Program-made: the position numbers and the translations under genes
Source: Caldisericum exile_A
Lineage (GTDB): Bacteria > Caldisericota > Caldisericia > Caldisericales > Caldisericaceae
NCBI RefSeq assembly: GCF_047785965.1
Contig: NZ_JBLOBF010000001.1
Span: forward strand, 301,018 to 365,017
DNA: 64,000 bases
Reading direction: 5' to 3'
Part shown: positions 1 to 9,724 of the stretch, piece after piece
Position numbering within the stretch: the stretch's first letter is position 1
Layout: each line of letters opens with the position of its first letter
Notes under the pieces: model-generated
What the model saw: the letters and a program-made list of their open reading frames with translations, nothing else
Databases searched by the model: none
Told to the model about the DNA's origin: nothing

Positions 1-1
1 A

Positions 2-838
2 GTAACAGATGGAACAACTCTCCTTGGTGCAGATGATAAAGCAGGAATTGTTGAAATAATACAGGCAATCAAAGAAATAAAAGAACAAAATCTCCCCCAT
101 GGAGATATTTATGTTGTATTTACTCCGGATGAAGAAGTAGGCCGCGGTGTAGATAAAATTGATCTATCTTTTTTTAAACCTGACTTTGCTTATACCGTAG
201 ATGGAGAAGGATACGGAGTTTTTGAATACGAAAACTTTAATGCGGCCTTACTAAAATACAAGATTCATGGAATAAACACGCATCCTGGAACCGCAAAAGG
301 AGCAATGAAGAATGCAATCAGGATTTCTCAAGAGTTAATGTTTCTATTTCCATCACTTGAAACGCCAGAAGCAACCGAAGGCTATGAAGGTTTTTATCAT
401 TTCTATGAGATCAATGGTGGAGTAGAGGAATTAAATTTAAAAGCGATTATAAGAGATCACAATAAGACAAAATTCCAATTTAGAAAATATTTTGCAGAAA
501 ATATTGCTAATTTTCTTAACGACAAATATGGTGAAGGGACTGTTTCAATCGAAATAAAAGATCAATACTACAACATGAAGGAAATTATTGAACAGCATCC
601 AGAAATACTAGATATAGCTAAAAAGGCCTTTGAAAAAGCGGGTCTTGAATTCAAAACTAAGCCAATAAGAGGTGGAACAGACGGAGCAAGACTAACGTAT
701 ATGGGTATACCCACACCAAACATTTTTTCAGGCGGACATAACTACCACAGCATATATGAGTTTGCTTCAATTCAAGCCATGGAAAAAGCAAAAGAAGTTG
801 TTAAAAACATTATTACTCTAATAGCTAAGGCTTTTTAG
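2..838 (+). CDS. pepT: Peptidase T (tripeptide aminopeptidase), 5' truncated
   Basis: The frame is open from the window edge, so the N-terminus lies outside; about 278 C-terminal residues remain. Near the edge the translation reads TDGTTLLGADDKAGI, the M20B peptidase T metal and active-site block, followed by a PDEEVGRG motif that carries the catalytic Glu pair. The dimerisation domain follows, and the C-terminus has a GGTDGARL / SGGHNYHS metal-ligand region. The family is a cytosolic di-zinc enzyme that removes N-terminal residues from tripeptides. It ends 1 nt from the convergent rpoD stop, with no terminator hairpin between them. The ATG at 305 is internal and not a start. Confidence 0.92.
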   Translation, partial: VTDGTTLLGADDKAGIVEIIQAIKEIKEQNLPHGDIYVVFTPDEEVGRGVDKIDLSFFKPDFAYTVDGEGYGVFEYENFNAALLKYKIHGINTHPGTAKGAMKNAIRISQELMFLFPSLETPEATEGYEGFYHFYEINGGVEELNLKAIIRDHNKTKFQFRKYFAENIANFLNDKYGEGTVSIEIKDQYYNMKEIIEQHPEILDIAKKAFEKAGLEFKTKPIRGGTDGARLTYMGIPTPNIFSGGHNYHSIYEFASIQAMEKAKEVVKNIITLIAKAF

Positions 839-839
839 T

Positions 840-2018
840 TTAATCCTGAAATTCCTCGTTATCTTCATATCCACTTTCTTCCTCTAAAGTGCCTTCCTCT
901 TTTTCTAATTGTTTCAAATATTGTGCTAATTTACGCTTTGCTTTTGCTTCAACCTGTCGAATCCTTTCTCTTGTTACACCAAAAATTGTCCCTACTTCTT
1001 CGAGAGTATGAGGATATTCTCCATCAAGTCCCATTCGGTATTTTAGAATTTCCCTTTCGCGGGGTGTTAGTTTGTTCAATACTTTTTCTATTTGTTCTTT
1101 GTAATACTGATTGAGACTTTCACCTTCTGGTGTAAGATGTCTGTTATCCTCAATGAAATTTTCAAGCCTACTTTCCTCTTCATCTCCTACAGGCATTTCA
1201 AGTGAAAGAGGTTGTTGAGCAAGTCTTAAATATTTGCTAATCTTTTTTTCTGAGATACCTGTTCTTTCGGCAAGCTCTTTATAAGTTGGTTCTCTACCCA
1301 ACTCTTGCATCAGTTCCTTGGATGCCTTCTCTATTTTATTAATACTATCAACCATATGCACAGGGACTCTTATAAGTCTTGATTGATCTGCAAGTGCTCT
1401 CGTAATTGCCTGTCTAATCCACCAAGTCGCATAAGTTGAAAATCTAAAGCCTTTTCTATAGTCAAATTTCTCTGCAGCTCTTATAAGTCCAAGATTGCCT
1501 TCTTGTATTAGGTCGAGAAATGAAAGTCCGTGACCTGTGTATCTTTTTGCAATGCTAACAACAAGTCTTAGATTAGCCCTAAGCAGCTTTTCTTTTGCCC
1601 ACTTTTTTTCTTCTTCAGTTCCATGTGCAATTTTCTTGGCAAGTTCCATTTCCTCTTCTGGAGTGAGGAGATCTACTGAACCAATCGTTGCAAGATAAGA
1701 CTGTATTGGATTTTTAAGTTCGGTAATTTCAACCTCTTCTACTGCTTTTCTTGTGAGTTTTCCTTTTATTCTTTCGAGTCTCTCTTTATCACCGAACTTA
1801 ACTTTAAGTTTTTGTAAAAGTATAAACATTTCATCAATTTCATCAGCTGTTAGTGGCATCCTCTCAAGCGCATCTGCAATCTCCTCATAAGAGAGAAATC
1901 CAGTTACTCTGCCTCTTTCAATTAGTTTTCTTACTACTTCTTTTTCATCTTTACTTAACTCTTTTAGTTTCTTTAAATAGTTTTTAATTAGCTGTAGTGA
2001 AGTGTCTTTTTCTTGCAT
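840..2018 (-). CDS. rpoD: Primary RNA polymerase sigma factor RpoD/SigA
   Basis: A 392-residue sigma-70 factor. A short N-terminal region 1.1 is followed by region 1.2 (NPIQSYLATIGSV), the region 2 core with its -10 recognition helix (FRFSTYATWWIRQAITRAL), region 3, and region 4 (LTPREREILKYRMGL ... GVTRERIRQVEAKAKRKL), which binds -35 boxes. The frame can be extended to 2054, but the ATG at 2018 is preceded by a strong GGAAGGTGAC ribosome site, so I choose it. It follows dnaG by 4 nt as the last gene of the operon, an arrangement common in Gram-positive bacteria. Its presence fits the TTGaca/TATAAT promoters seen in the window. Confidence 0.96.
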   Translation of the reverse strand: MQEKDTSLQLIKNYLKKLKELSKDEKEVVRKLIERGRVTGFLSYEEIADALERMPLTADEIDEMFILLQKLKVKFGDKERLERIKGKLTRKAVEEVEITELKNPIQSYLATIGSVDLLTPEEEMELAKKIAHGTEEEKKWAKEKLLRANLRLVVSIAKRYTGHGLSFLDLIQEGNLGLIRAAEKFDYRKGFRFSTYATWWIRQAITRALADQSRLIRVPVHMVDSINKIEKASKELMQELGREPTYKELAERTGISEKKISKYLRLAQQPLSLEMPVGDEEESRLENFIEDNRHLTPEGESLNQYYKEQIEKVLNKLTPREREILKYRMGLDGEYPHTLEEVGTIFGVTRERIRQVEAKAKRKLAQYLKQLEKEEGTLEEESGYEDNEEFQD

Positions 2019-2022
2019 AATG

Positions 2023-3744
2023 TCACCTTCCTTTATATTGTTTAATAAGAGCATTAAATTCTCTTATTTTTTGTAGTTTTTCTTCGCCTTCGATGTTTTG
2101 GATTTCATTATACAACTCGTTTAGTTTTGATTCATAGATTTTTATGTCTTTATAAGACTCAATATGTTCCCTTATTGATTCTTCCCTTACAAGAAATTCG
2201 TCTCTCATGTAAAGTTCAACGGCTTTATTGTACGTTTCCTGATCAAGCTCAAGCCAGCTTGAGGGGTCTGGAAGATTTTTATTTTCTATATCTTCGAGTG
2301 CTTTGCCTACAATCTTTCGAAAAGGGTCTCGAAATTCAGTTAAGGGACAAACATTCAAAATTTCATTTATTAGTGGTGAATTCTGTAAAATTGCTTGAGT
2401 GAATATCTCTTGAATCCGGTAAATTCTATCCTGCAATTTTGGAGCAAGACTAATTAAATCTTTACTTATAATATTTCTACTTTTCCCAATAATTTTATTA
2501 TAAGCATCTATTAGGAACCTTTCATCTATTTTACTTTTAATAGATATTTCTTTAATATATTCAAAAACAAGTGTTTTACTTTCAATTTTAGAAATTGTCT
2601 CAATTGTCTTTTGAATTGCTATGTTTTTAGATTGAATACTTCCATCAGTTTTTGATAATTCAAAGTCTAGAATAAAGAACACAGGATCTTTTGCATCTTT
2701 AAGCATATTTAAAACAGTGTCAGTTCCATCTTTTAAAATAATTTCGTCAGGATCAAGACTATTATTACTTGTAACAATCAAGGGTTTCAAATCAAACTTA
2801 TAGCAAACATCGATCGCTCTTTCAGCTCCATTTCTGCCACCAAGATCACTATCAAAAAAGAAATAAATTGTCGATGCAAATCTTTTTATGACTTTTGCAT
2901 GTTGCTCAGTGAATGCAGTTCCCATCGTTGAAACTACATTTTTTATTCCGTTTTCAAAAAGAATAATCGCATCAAAATATCCTTCAACAATAATTGCTTC
3001 ATTTTTTTCTCTTATGTAATCTTTTGAAAAATTCATTAGATAAAGAGTCTCGCCTTTTTTGAATAATGGTGAATCAACAGAATTTAAGTATTTAGGTTCT
3101 TGATTGGCAAAACTTCGTCCACTAAAACCTATGATTTTACCACTTAAATCAAAGATCGGAATCATGATTCTGTTATAAAAGTAAGAAACTATATTTCCAG
3201 AATTATCGACCCTGAAATTTCCCGTTTTTAAAATATCTTCTCTTTTGAAGCCTTTTGAAATAAGATAATCATATATTTCCTTATTGTCATCATCTATAAA
3301 TCCTAATTGATAAAACCTTATACTTTTATCATCTAGGCCACGTTTTAGAAGATACTCATATGGTTTTCCTTTTAATTTTTCAACAAAATAATTTTTAGTC
3401 TCTTCATTAATAGAATAAAGGATTTCTCTGTCAAGATTCTCTTTTGGAAAATATGTTGGAATATCAATTTGTGCGATATCAGCAAGTTGTTTGAGTGCGT
3501 CTTTAAAAGACATATTTTCAATTTTCATAAGAAATGTAACTACATCGCCACTTGCTCCACATCCAAAACAATGATAAAGTTGCTTTGTCGGACTTACTAC
3601 GAAAGAGGGGGTCTTCTCCTGATGGAATGGGCATAAACCCACATAATTTGAGCCTTGTTTTTTGAGTTTTACATACTTACCAATAAAATCAACTATATCA
3701 ACTTTCGAATGTATTTCTTCGATAATTTCTCTTAAGTCTTTCAT
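2023..3744 (-). CDS. dnaG: DNA primase DnaG
   Basis: Primase of about 573 residues that makes RNA primers for DNA replication. The N-terminal zinc finger shows CPFH, then CFGCG (CHC2 type). The Toprim core contains AIIVEGYFDAI and FFDSDLGGRNG, with the metal-binding Glu and Asp residues. The C-terminal helicase-binding part is short and divergent. The first in-frame codon at 3747 is TTG; the adjacent ATG at 3744 is the likelier start. No Shine-Dalgarno is visible just upstream, and the 73-nt gap from dgt could hold a weak internal promoter. It lies directly upstream of rpoD, as in the macromolecular synthesis operon. Confidence 0.95.
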   Translation of the reverse strand: MKDLREIIEEIHSKVDIVDFIGKYVKLKKQGSNYVGLCPFHQEKTPSFVVSPTKQLYHCFGCGASGDVVTFLMKIENMSFKDALKQLADIAQIDIPTYFPKENLDREILYSINEETKNYFVEKLKGKPYEYLLKRGLDDKSIRFYQLGFIDDDNKEIYDYLISKGFKREDILKTGNFRVDNSGNIVSYFYNRIMIPIFDLSGKIIGFSGRSFANQEPKYLNSVDSPLFKKGETLYLMNFSKDYIREKNEAIIVEGYFDAIILFENGIKNVVSTMGTAFTEQHAKVIKRFASTIYFFFDSDLGGRNGAERAIDVCYKFDLKPLIVTSNNSLDPDEIILKDGTDTVLNMLKDAKDPVFFILDFELSKTDGSIQSKNIAIQKTIETISKIESKTLVFEYIKEISIKSKIDERFLIDAYNKIIGKSRNIISKDLISLAPKLQDRIYRIQEIFTQAILQNSPLINEILNVCPLTEFRDPFRKIVGKALEDIENKNLPDPSSWLELDQETYNKAVELYMRDEFLVREESIREHIESYKDIKIYESKLNELYNEIQNIEGEEKLQKIREFNALIKQYKGR

Positions 3745-3817
3745 CAACTATAAATACGAAAATTTGATATCAATTTCCTCTTATGATATAAAATTTTTAT
3801 GTAATTAGAGAGATAAG

Positions 3818-4921
3818 TTATGAAATTGGATTAGGAAACATTATATTTTGGACCAATTCTATTGCAAATCTGTCAGTCATTGAAGAAATATAATCCGCAA
3901 TTATCCTAATCCTCTCTCGCTCATCCTGTTGTAGATAACTTACAGGATCTTTGTGCTTAAGAATAACAGGATGTGAGGTTAGATAATTCTTTAATTTTTC
4001 AATATTTTTCATATAATAATCAAAAAGAAAATTCAATATAATCTTTACTTTTTCTTCCTCCTTCTTTGGTTCAGATCCAACATACACTTTTTCTGAAAGA
4101 AAATTTTTCCACTCATCCATAGCAGCTTCAACATCATTTGAAATCACGATCTTCTCTTTACCGCGGCTTTCTTCTATGACATTTAAAATTATAGTTGAAA
4201 GTCTTTTGCTATTGTTATCTCCCAAAATTTTTTTGACTAATTTTGGAACATCGCTTTCTTTTATAATTTTTGCTCGTATTGCATCATCAAGATCATGATG
4301 AAGATAAGCAATTCTGTCAGAAAGTCTTACAACTTGCCCTTCAAGCGTTGAAGGGAGAAGATCTTCAGAAAAATCTTTCAGATCTTTCAATCCTTTGCTA
4401 TGTTTTGCAATCCCTTCACGAACTTCATAGGTCAAGTTTAAGCCAAATACTTCAGTGCCATCAGATTTTAAACGTTTCTCAAGTAAATCTACTACTCGTA
4501 AGCTCTGCTCAGTATGAACAAACTGCATATCAGGAAAATATTCTTTAACTTTTTCATTCAGGACTTCTTCGCCTGCATGTCCAAAAGGAGCATGCCCTAG
4601 ATCATGACCAACTGCAATTGCTTCTGTTAAATCAGGATTCAAGCGAAGTGCTCTTGATATTGATCTTGCGATAGCCATTACTTCAAGAGTATGAGTTAAT
4701 CTATTTCTATAATGATCTCCTTTGGGGGCAATGAAGACTTGTGTTTTATATTGAAGACGGCGAAAGGCCTTTGAATAAATTATTCTGTCTACATCTCTTT
4801 GAAAATCAGTTCTATATGGATCTTTCTCTTCAGGGACTGCTCTCCCCAGTGAGTTTTTACTAAGGCAAGCAACTGGAGAGAGCAGTTTTTCTTCTAATTC
4901 TTCGTATTCTTCTCTTATCAC
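3818..4921 (-). CDS. dgt: Deoxyguanosinetriphosphate triphosphohydrolase-like protein (HD family)
   Basis: A 367-residue HD-domain dNTPase-like protein. The metal-binding HD signature is seen as RNRLTHTLEVMAIAR followed by GHDLGHAPFGHAGEE, and a conserved YRTDFQRDVDRIIYSKAFRRLQ-type N-terminal segment is present. The family hydrolyses dNTPs to nucleosides plus triphosphate; the exact substrate of this subgroup is uncertain. The start is GTG and overlaps the ppdK stop in a GTGA arrangement, implying translational coupling. It sits between ppdK and dnaG, as in several Firmicutes and Thermotogae. Confidence 0.9.
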   Translation of the reverse strand: MIREEYEELEEKLLSPVACLSKNSLGRAVPEEKDPYRTDFQRDVDRIIYSKAFRRLQYKTQVFIAPKGDHYRNRLTHTLEVMAIARSISRALRLNPDLTEAIAVGHDLGHAPFGHAGEEVLNEKVKEYFPDMQFVHTEQSLRVVDLLEKRLKSDGTEVFGLNLTYEVREGIAKHSKGLKDLKDFSEDLLPSTLEGQVVRLSDRIAYLHHDLDDAIRAKIIKESDVPKLVKKILGDNNSKRLSTIILNVIEESRGKEKIVISNDVEAAMDEWKNFLSEKVYVGSEPKKEEEKVKIILNFLFDYYMKNIEKLKNYLTSHPVILKHKDPVSYLQQDERERIRIIADYISSMTDRFAIELVQNIMFPNPIS

Positions 4922-7578
4922 TTATCTATAAAAACTGATTTTCCTTTTTCTTTAACTGCGACCTGAGCTGCTGCGAGTCTTGCAATAGGAACTCTAAACG
5001 GCGAGCAACTTACATAATCAAGTCCTGCATAGTGGAAAAACTCTATTGATTCCGGATCTCCACCATGTTCTCCACAAACTCCAATTTCAAGCGAGGGGTT
5101 TGTATGTCGCCCTAAGACAACACCAATTCTTACAAGTTTACCGACACCATCTCTATCGATAGTCATGAAGGGATCTTTCTCTAAAATCTTATGATCAAGA
5201 TAATATGGCAAGAATGTTCCTTCTGCATCATCTCTACTATATGCAAAGGTAGTTTGTGTCAAATCGTTTGTTCCATAGGAGAAGAAATCTGCATATTGCG
5301 CTATCTGATCAGCAGTAAGTGCTGCTCTTGGAACTTCTACCATAGTACCAATTTCAATTTTGACATCCATTCCAGCTTCAGCAAGCTTATCTTTTACAAT
5401 TTTTTCAATTTTCTCACGCAAAATTTTCATTTCGTTGACATGTCCAATCAGGGGTAACATTATCTTTGGTTTCGGATTAAAACCTTCTTTTTTCAACTGC
5501 ACGCAAGCATCTACAATCGCTTGTGTTTGCATTTCATAAATTTCAGGATATATTATTCCGACACGACAGCCTCTGAATCCAATCATAGGGTTAAACTCAG
5601 CAAGTTCCTTTGACCTCTTTAATTGACGCTCTTTCTTTTGAAGGAGCTCCGGATTACTATTTGTACTTCTCAATTCTTCGATTTCCTTTTCAAGTCTTTC
5701 TTTTTGCGGTAAGAACTCATGAAGAGGTGGGTCGAGTAATCTTATTATTACTGGAAAACCATCCATCTCTTTGAGTATTTCGTAAAAGTCCTTCTTCTGA
5801 AGAGGTTCAAGTTTACTTAGATGTTCTCTTCTTTCTTCTGCGGTCTCTGCAATTATCATATCTTGCATTATTGGAAGTCTATCTGGTTGTAAGAACATTC
5901 TTTCGGTTCTACAAAGCCCAATACCTTCTGCTCCATAACTTCTTGCTCTCCTTGCTTCATCGGGTGTATTAGCATTGGCTTTTACTCCAAGTTTCCTTAA
6001 TTCGTCGGCAATTTTTAAAAATTCTTCAAATTCACCGGAAAGTTCAGGTTCAACCATTGGAACCTCGCCTAAAATTACATTTCCTGTAGTTCCATCGATA
6101 GTAATGACATCATTCTCTTTTACTGTAACACCATTTACAGTAAAAGTTTTATTTTCTAAATCAAGTTTTATTGATTCAGCTCCTACTATGCACGGAATTC
6201 CCATTCCTCTAGCAACTACTGCAGCATGCGCAGTCATTCCACCACGAGTCGTTAAAATACCTTGAGAATGAGCCATTCCTTCAAGATCTTCTGGGGTAGT
6301 TTCTGGTCTTACAAGGATTACAGGTTCTCCCGCCTTTCCTCTTGACGCCGCTTCCTTTACATCAAAAACAACTTTCCCAGATGCTGCACCAGGAGATGCT
6401 GGCAAGCCTTTTGCAATAACTCTAACTTCAGCTTTTGGATCTATCATCTTGTGTAAAAGCTGGTCAATTTGATCAGTTGATACTCTTAAAACTGCCTCTT
6501 CTTTTGTAATAAGGCTTTCTTTTACCATATCAACTGCAATCTTTACAGCTGCACGAGCAGTTCTCTTACCAGAACGTGTTTGAAGCATATATAGTTTTCC
6601 TCGTTCAATTGTAAATTCCATATCCTGCATATCTCGATAATGATGTTCAAGAATATCTGCAACTCTCAAGAGTTCTTTGTAGGCTTCAGGCATTTCATTT
6701 GCAAGTTCATCAATCTGCTTTGGAGTCCTTATTCCAGCAACAACGTCCTCACCTTGAGCATTTACAAGATACTCGCCATACAATTTTTTCTCGCCAGTGG
6801 AAGGATTTCTTGTAAAAGCAACACCAGTTGCTGAGTCATTTCCCATGTTTCCAAAGACCATCATAACTATGTTTACTGCAGTTCCTAAATCATCAGAAAT
6901 TTTATTGAGCATTCTGTAAGTTATTGCGCGTGGGTTATTCCAAGATTTAAACACTGCTTCAATTGCAAGAAAGAGTTGTTCCATTGGATCTTGAGGAAAA
7001 TCCTTACCTGTATGTTCTTTGTAGAGTTTTTTGTAGTCTGCAATGACTTCTTTTAAGACTTCTTCAGTAAGTTCTACGTCGCTCTTAAAACCATTTTTAT
7101 CTTTGTGATAGGTAAGTATTTTCTCGAATTCTTCATGAGGGACACCCATTACCACATCACCAAACATCTGGATAAATCTACGATAACTATCATAAGCAAA
7201 TCTTCCATTTTGTGTCAATTTTTTTAAGCCTTCAACTGCTTCGTCATTTAAGCCAAGGTTAAGAATTGTATCCATCATTCCTGGCATGGAAACAGGAGCG
7301 CCTGATCTAACAGAGACAAGAAGAGGATTCTCTGGGTCACCAAATTTTTTACCAGTTTTTTGTTCTAATCTTTTTAAGTGCTCTAAGGTTTCCTGTTTAA
7401 TTTCTTCGCTTATGTAGCCCCGTTTTTGATAGTCTTTACATGCCTCTGTGGTAATTGTAAATCCTGGTGGCACCGGTAAACCAATTCGCGTCATTTCAGC
7501 AAGTCCAGCGCCTTTGCCACCAAGTAGATTTCTCATTTGTTCACTGCCTTCTTCGAAATCATAAACCCATTTTGCCAT
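4918..7578 (-). CDS. ppdK: Pyruvate, phosphate dikinase
   Basis: An 886-residue enzyme that interconverts pyruvate, ATP and Pi with PEP, AMP and PPi. The N-terminal nucleotide-binding domain has GGKGAGLAEMTRIGLPVPPG. The central phosphohistidine domain has GGMTAHAAVVARGMGIPC, with the catalytic His. The C-terminal PEP-binding barrel has GVCGEHGGDP with the active-site Cys. The frame extends upstream to 7626, but the ATG at 7578 follows a GGAGGTAATT ribosome site and gives the usual N-terminus (MAKWVYDFEEGS). In anaerobic thermophiles it usually works in PPi-linked glycolysis or gluconeogenesis. Confidence 0.96.
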   Translation of the reverse strand: MAKWVYDFEEGSEQMRNLLGGKGAGLAEMTRIGLPVPPGFTITTEACKDYQKRGYISEEIKQETLEHLKRLEQKTGKKFGDPENPLLVSVRSGAPVSMPGMMDTILNLGLNDEAVEGLKKLTQNGRFAYDSYRRFIQMFGDVVMGVPHEEFEKILTYHKDKNGFKSDVELTEEVLKEVIADYKKLYKEHTGKDFPQDPMEQLFLAIEAVFKSWNNPRAITYRMLNKISDDLGTAVNIVMMVFGNMGNDSATGVAFTRNPSTGEKKLYGEYLVNAQGEDVVAGIRTPKQIDELANEMPEAYKELLRVADILEHHYRDMQDMEFTIERGKLYMLQTRSGKRTARAAVKIAVDMVKESLITKEEAVLRVSTDQIDQLLHKMIDPKAEVRVIAKGLPASPGAASGKVVFDVKEAASRGKAGEPVILVRPETTPEDLEGMAHSQGILTTRGGMTAHAAVVARGMGIPCIVGAESIKLDLENKTFTVNGVTVKENDVITIDGTTGNVILGEVPMVEPELSGEFEEFLKIADELRKLGVKANANTPDEARRARSYGAEGIGLCRTERMFLQPDRLPIMQDMIIAETAEERREHLSKLEPLQKKDFYEILKEMDGFPVIIRLLDPPLHEFLPQKERLEKEIEELRSTNSNPELLQKKERQLKRSKELAEFNPMIGFRGCRVGIIYPEIYEMQTQAIVDACVQLKKEGFNPKPKIMLPLIGHVNEMKILREKIEKIVKDKLAEAGMDVKIEIGTMVEVPRAALTADQIAQYADFFSYGTNDLTQTTFAYSRDDAEGTFLPYYLDHKILEKDPFMTIDRDGVGKLVRIGVVLGRHTNPSLEIGVCGEHGGDPESIEFFHYAGLDYVSCSPFRVPIARLAAAQVAVKEKGKSVFIDK

Positions 7579-7642
7579 AATTACCTCCGTCTTAAAATTT
7601 AATTTCACAGTTATATATTTTACCACAAATTAAGTAAAATTA

Positions 7643-9724
7643 CTATTTTTCAATTACAACTTCAGAAAACATAGCAAAACTTTCGAAAAGTTTCAAAACT
7701 TTCATAAGTTGTGCAAGCCTGTTATTTCTTATTCTCTCATCTTTTTCCATAACGAGGACTTTATCAAAAAACTTATTTACACTTGGAACATACAGATATA
7801 AGAGATGAATTATTGCATCGTAATCTCTCGATTTAAGCATCTCCTTTAAAAGTTTTTCGCTTTCACTTGTAACTGTAAATAACTCTTTCTCAGCATCTTC
7901 AAGTAAAAGGTCATAAGACACAAGATCACTCTCAATGTTTGTTTTCTGCAAGATATTTCTTATCCTTTTATGAACGACTACAATTTCTTTAAATTTCTCA
8001 TCCTTAGAGTACTTCTCCAAAGTTTTTGCTCTGTCCAAGAAAGTCGGCATTAAATCAATTGGAAGTGCTGTAACTGCATTTGCGCTGTCGTAACTTATGT
8101 TGTTAGACCTTATCAAATAATTTGCTCTCTCTCGCAAAAGATTCAATACATCCTGAAGAATTTCTTGGATATTTCTTGTAAACGAATCTAGTCCAATTAT
8201 AAAATTAATTAAATTAGATATTGGAAAGACATTTTCTTCAAGGGTAAAAACTACTTCTACAATTTGAAGTGCACTTCTTCTTAAACCAAGCGGGTCTTTA
8301 GAACTCGTAAATTCAAAACCTTTCCCAACGCTCAATACTAACGTATCGAGCTTATCTATGATACTCAAATATTTTCCAAGCCTAGTTTTGGGAACTTCGT
8401 CATGAGAAAATCTTGGAAGATATTGCTCTGAAATAGCTAAGGCAACTTCTTCAGGTTCTCCTTGAATCCTTGCGTAAATACCACCCATAGTTCCCTGCAA
8501 TTCTGGAAACTCTTTTACAACTTGAGTAGTTATATCAGCCTTAGAAAGAAGAGATGCCCTTTTTAAAAGATCTCTACTTTTTGCATCTAATTCAAGAACC
8601 TCGCTTAAATATTCTGAAATTTTAACAAGTCGTTGTGTTTTATCAAACAACGTTCCCAAACCACTTATAAAAATAATATCTTTTAGTTTCGGAACTCTGA
8701 ATTCAAGTTTTTCTTTTTTGTCTTCCTCAAAGAAAAATGCACCATCATAAAGCCTAGCCATTGCAACTTTTTCATAGCCTTTTCTGACATTTTCAATAAA
8801 GTCAGAAATACCATTTCTAACTCCTACAAAGAAAGGCAAAACTTTTGTTAGATCTTTGGAATAAATTGGAAATGACTTCAGATGGTCCTTTATAACACTT
8901 TCTACGATACAATCTGGAATATCAAATTTACCAAGCTTTAATTCACAGAGGAATGGTGTCGGAAATTCTGTTAAATTTACAACTTCTTCTAAAAATTCGT
9001 TTTCATATTTTACTCTTCCTTCAACAGAAGAAGCAAGTTTCTCAAGGTCTTTTTTTACTAAGGTTTCTCTTTCCTTGTAGTCAAGGATGACATAACGTTC
9101 TCTAACTTTCTTAAAGTAATCTTGTGTATTTTTACATATAAATTCAAGTGGAGAATCAAAATAGAAACCAAAAGATTTATTTGAAGAGTGAATTCCAGCA
9201 TATTCTAAATTAATAACCTCGTTATCAAAAAGTGCAAGGATGCTTCGTATAGGCCGTAAAAATACAACATTCGAACTATTCCATCTCATTCCGCGAGGAA
9301 AAACTAAATTTTTTAGAGATTCGATTACAATTGCTGGAAGAATTTCTTTTGCATCTCTTCCTTGAACCTTTTTAAAGCCGAAAATGTACTTATTATCCTT
9401 TATCTCTTTTATTATTATTTCATCTTCTTTCAAATCATTGCTCTCAAGGAACTTTTTGAAAACCTGAGTTGGAGTACCTTTTTCATCGTATGCAATTTTG
9501 TACGGCGGGCCTTTTATTTCTATTACCCTCTCACTTTCTTTCTCTTCAACGTCCTTAACAAAAAGTACAAGCCTTCGTGGTGTTGAAAATGTTTGAATTT
9601 CTCCGTGATTAATGTTAGTATAACTAAAATTTCTTTCTGCCAATTCCTTTAACTGTTTAGAAATATCGTTCAAAAGTTTTGCAGGCATTTCTTCAGTATA
9701 TATCTCAAAGAGAAAGTCCTTCAT
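7643..9724 (-). CDS. glyS: Glycine--tRNA ligase, beta subunit
   Basis: A 693-residue beta subunit of the bacterial (alpha2 beta2) glycyl-tRNA synthetase, which recognises tRNA and completes the enzyme with GlyQ. The N-terminus (MKDFLFEIYTEEMPAKLL) and the central HD-like domain are typical of the family (LEIGTEELPA in relatives), and length is normal. It overlaps the end of glyQ by 20 bp and has an AGAGGT ribosome site within the glyQ coding sequence, so the subunits are likely made in balanced amounts by coupling. Confidence 0.95.
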   Translation of the reverse strand: MKDFLFEIYTEEMPAKLLNDISKQLKELAERNFSYTNINHGEIQTFSTPRRLVLFVKDVEEKESERVIEIKGPPYKIAYDEKGTPTQVFKKFLESNDLKEDEIIIKEIKDNKYIFGFKKVQGRDAKEILPAIVIESLKNLVFPRGMRWNSSNVVFLRPIRSILALFDNEVINLEYAGIHSSNKSFGFYFDSPLEFICKNTQDYFKKVRERYVILDYKERETLVKKDLEKLASSVEGRVKYENEFLEEVVNLTEFPTPFLCELKLGKFDIPDCIVESVIKDHLKSFPIYSKDLTKVLPFFVGVRNGISDFIENVRKGYEKVAMARLYDGAFFFEEDKKEKLEFRVPKLKDIIFISGLGTLFDKTQRLVKISEYLSEVLELDAKSRDLLKRASLLSKADITTQVVKEFPELQGTMGGIYARIQGEPEEVALAISEQYLPRFSHDEVPKTRLGKYLSIIDKLDTLVLSVGKGFEFTSSKDPLGLRRSALQIVEVVFTLEENVFPISNLINFIIGLDSFTRNIQEILQDVLNLLRERANYLIRSNNISYDSANAVTALPIDLMPTFLDRAKTLEKYSKDEKFKEIVVVHKRIRNILQKTNIESDLVSYDLLLEDAEKELFTVTSESEKLLKEMLKSRDYDAIIHLLYLYVPSVNKFFDKVLVMEKDERIRNNRLAQLMKVLKLFESFAMFSEVVIEK

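Noticed and set aside
7579..7626. N-terminal extension of PPDK
   Set aside because: The ATG at 7578 has a perfect GGAGGTAATT site and matches known N-termini; the extension covers the ribosome site.
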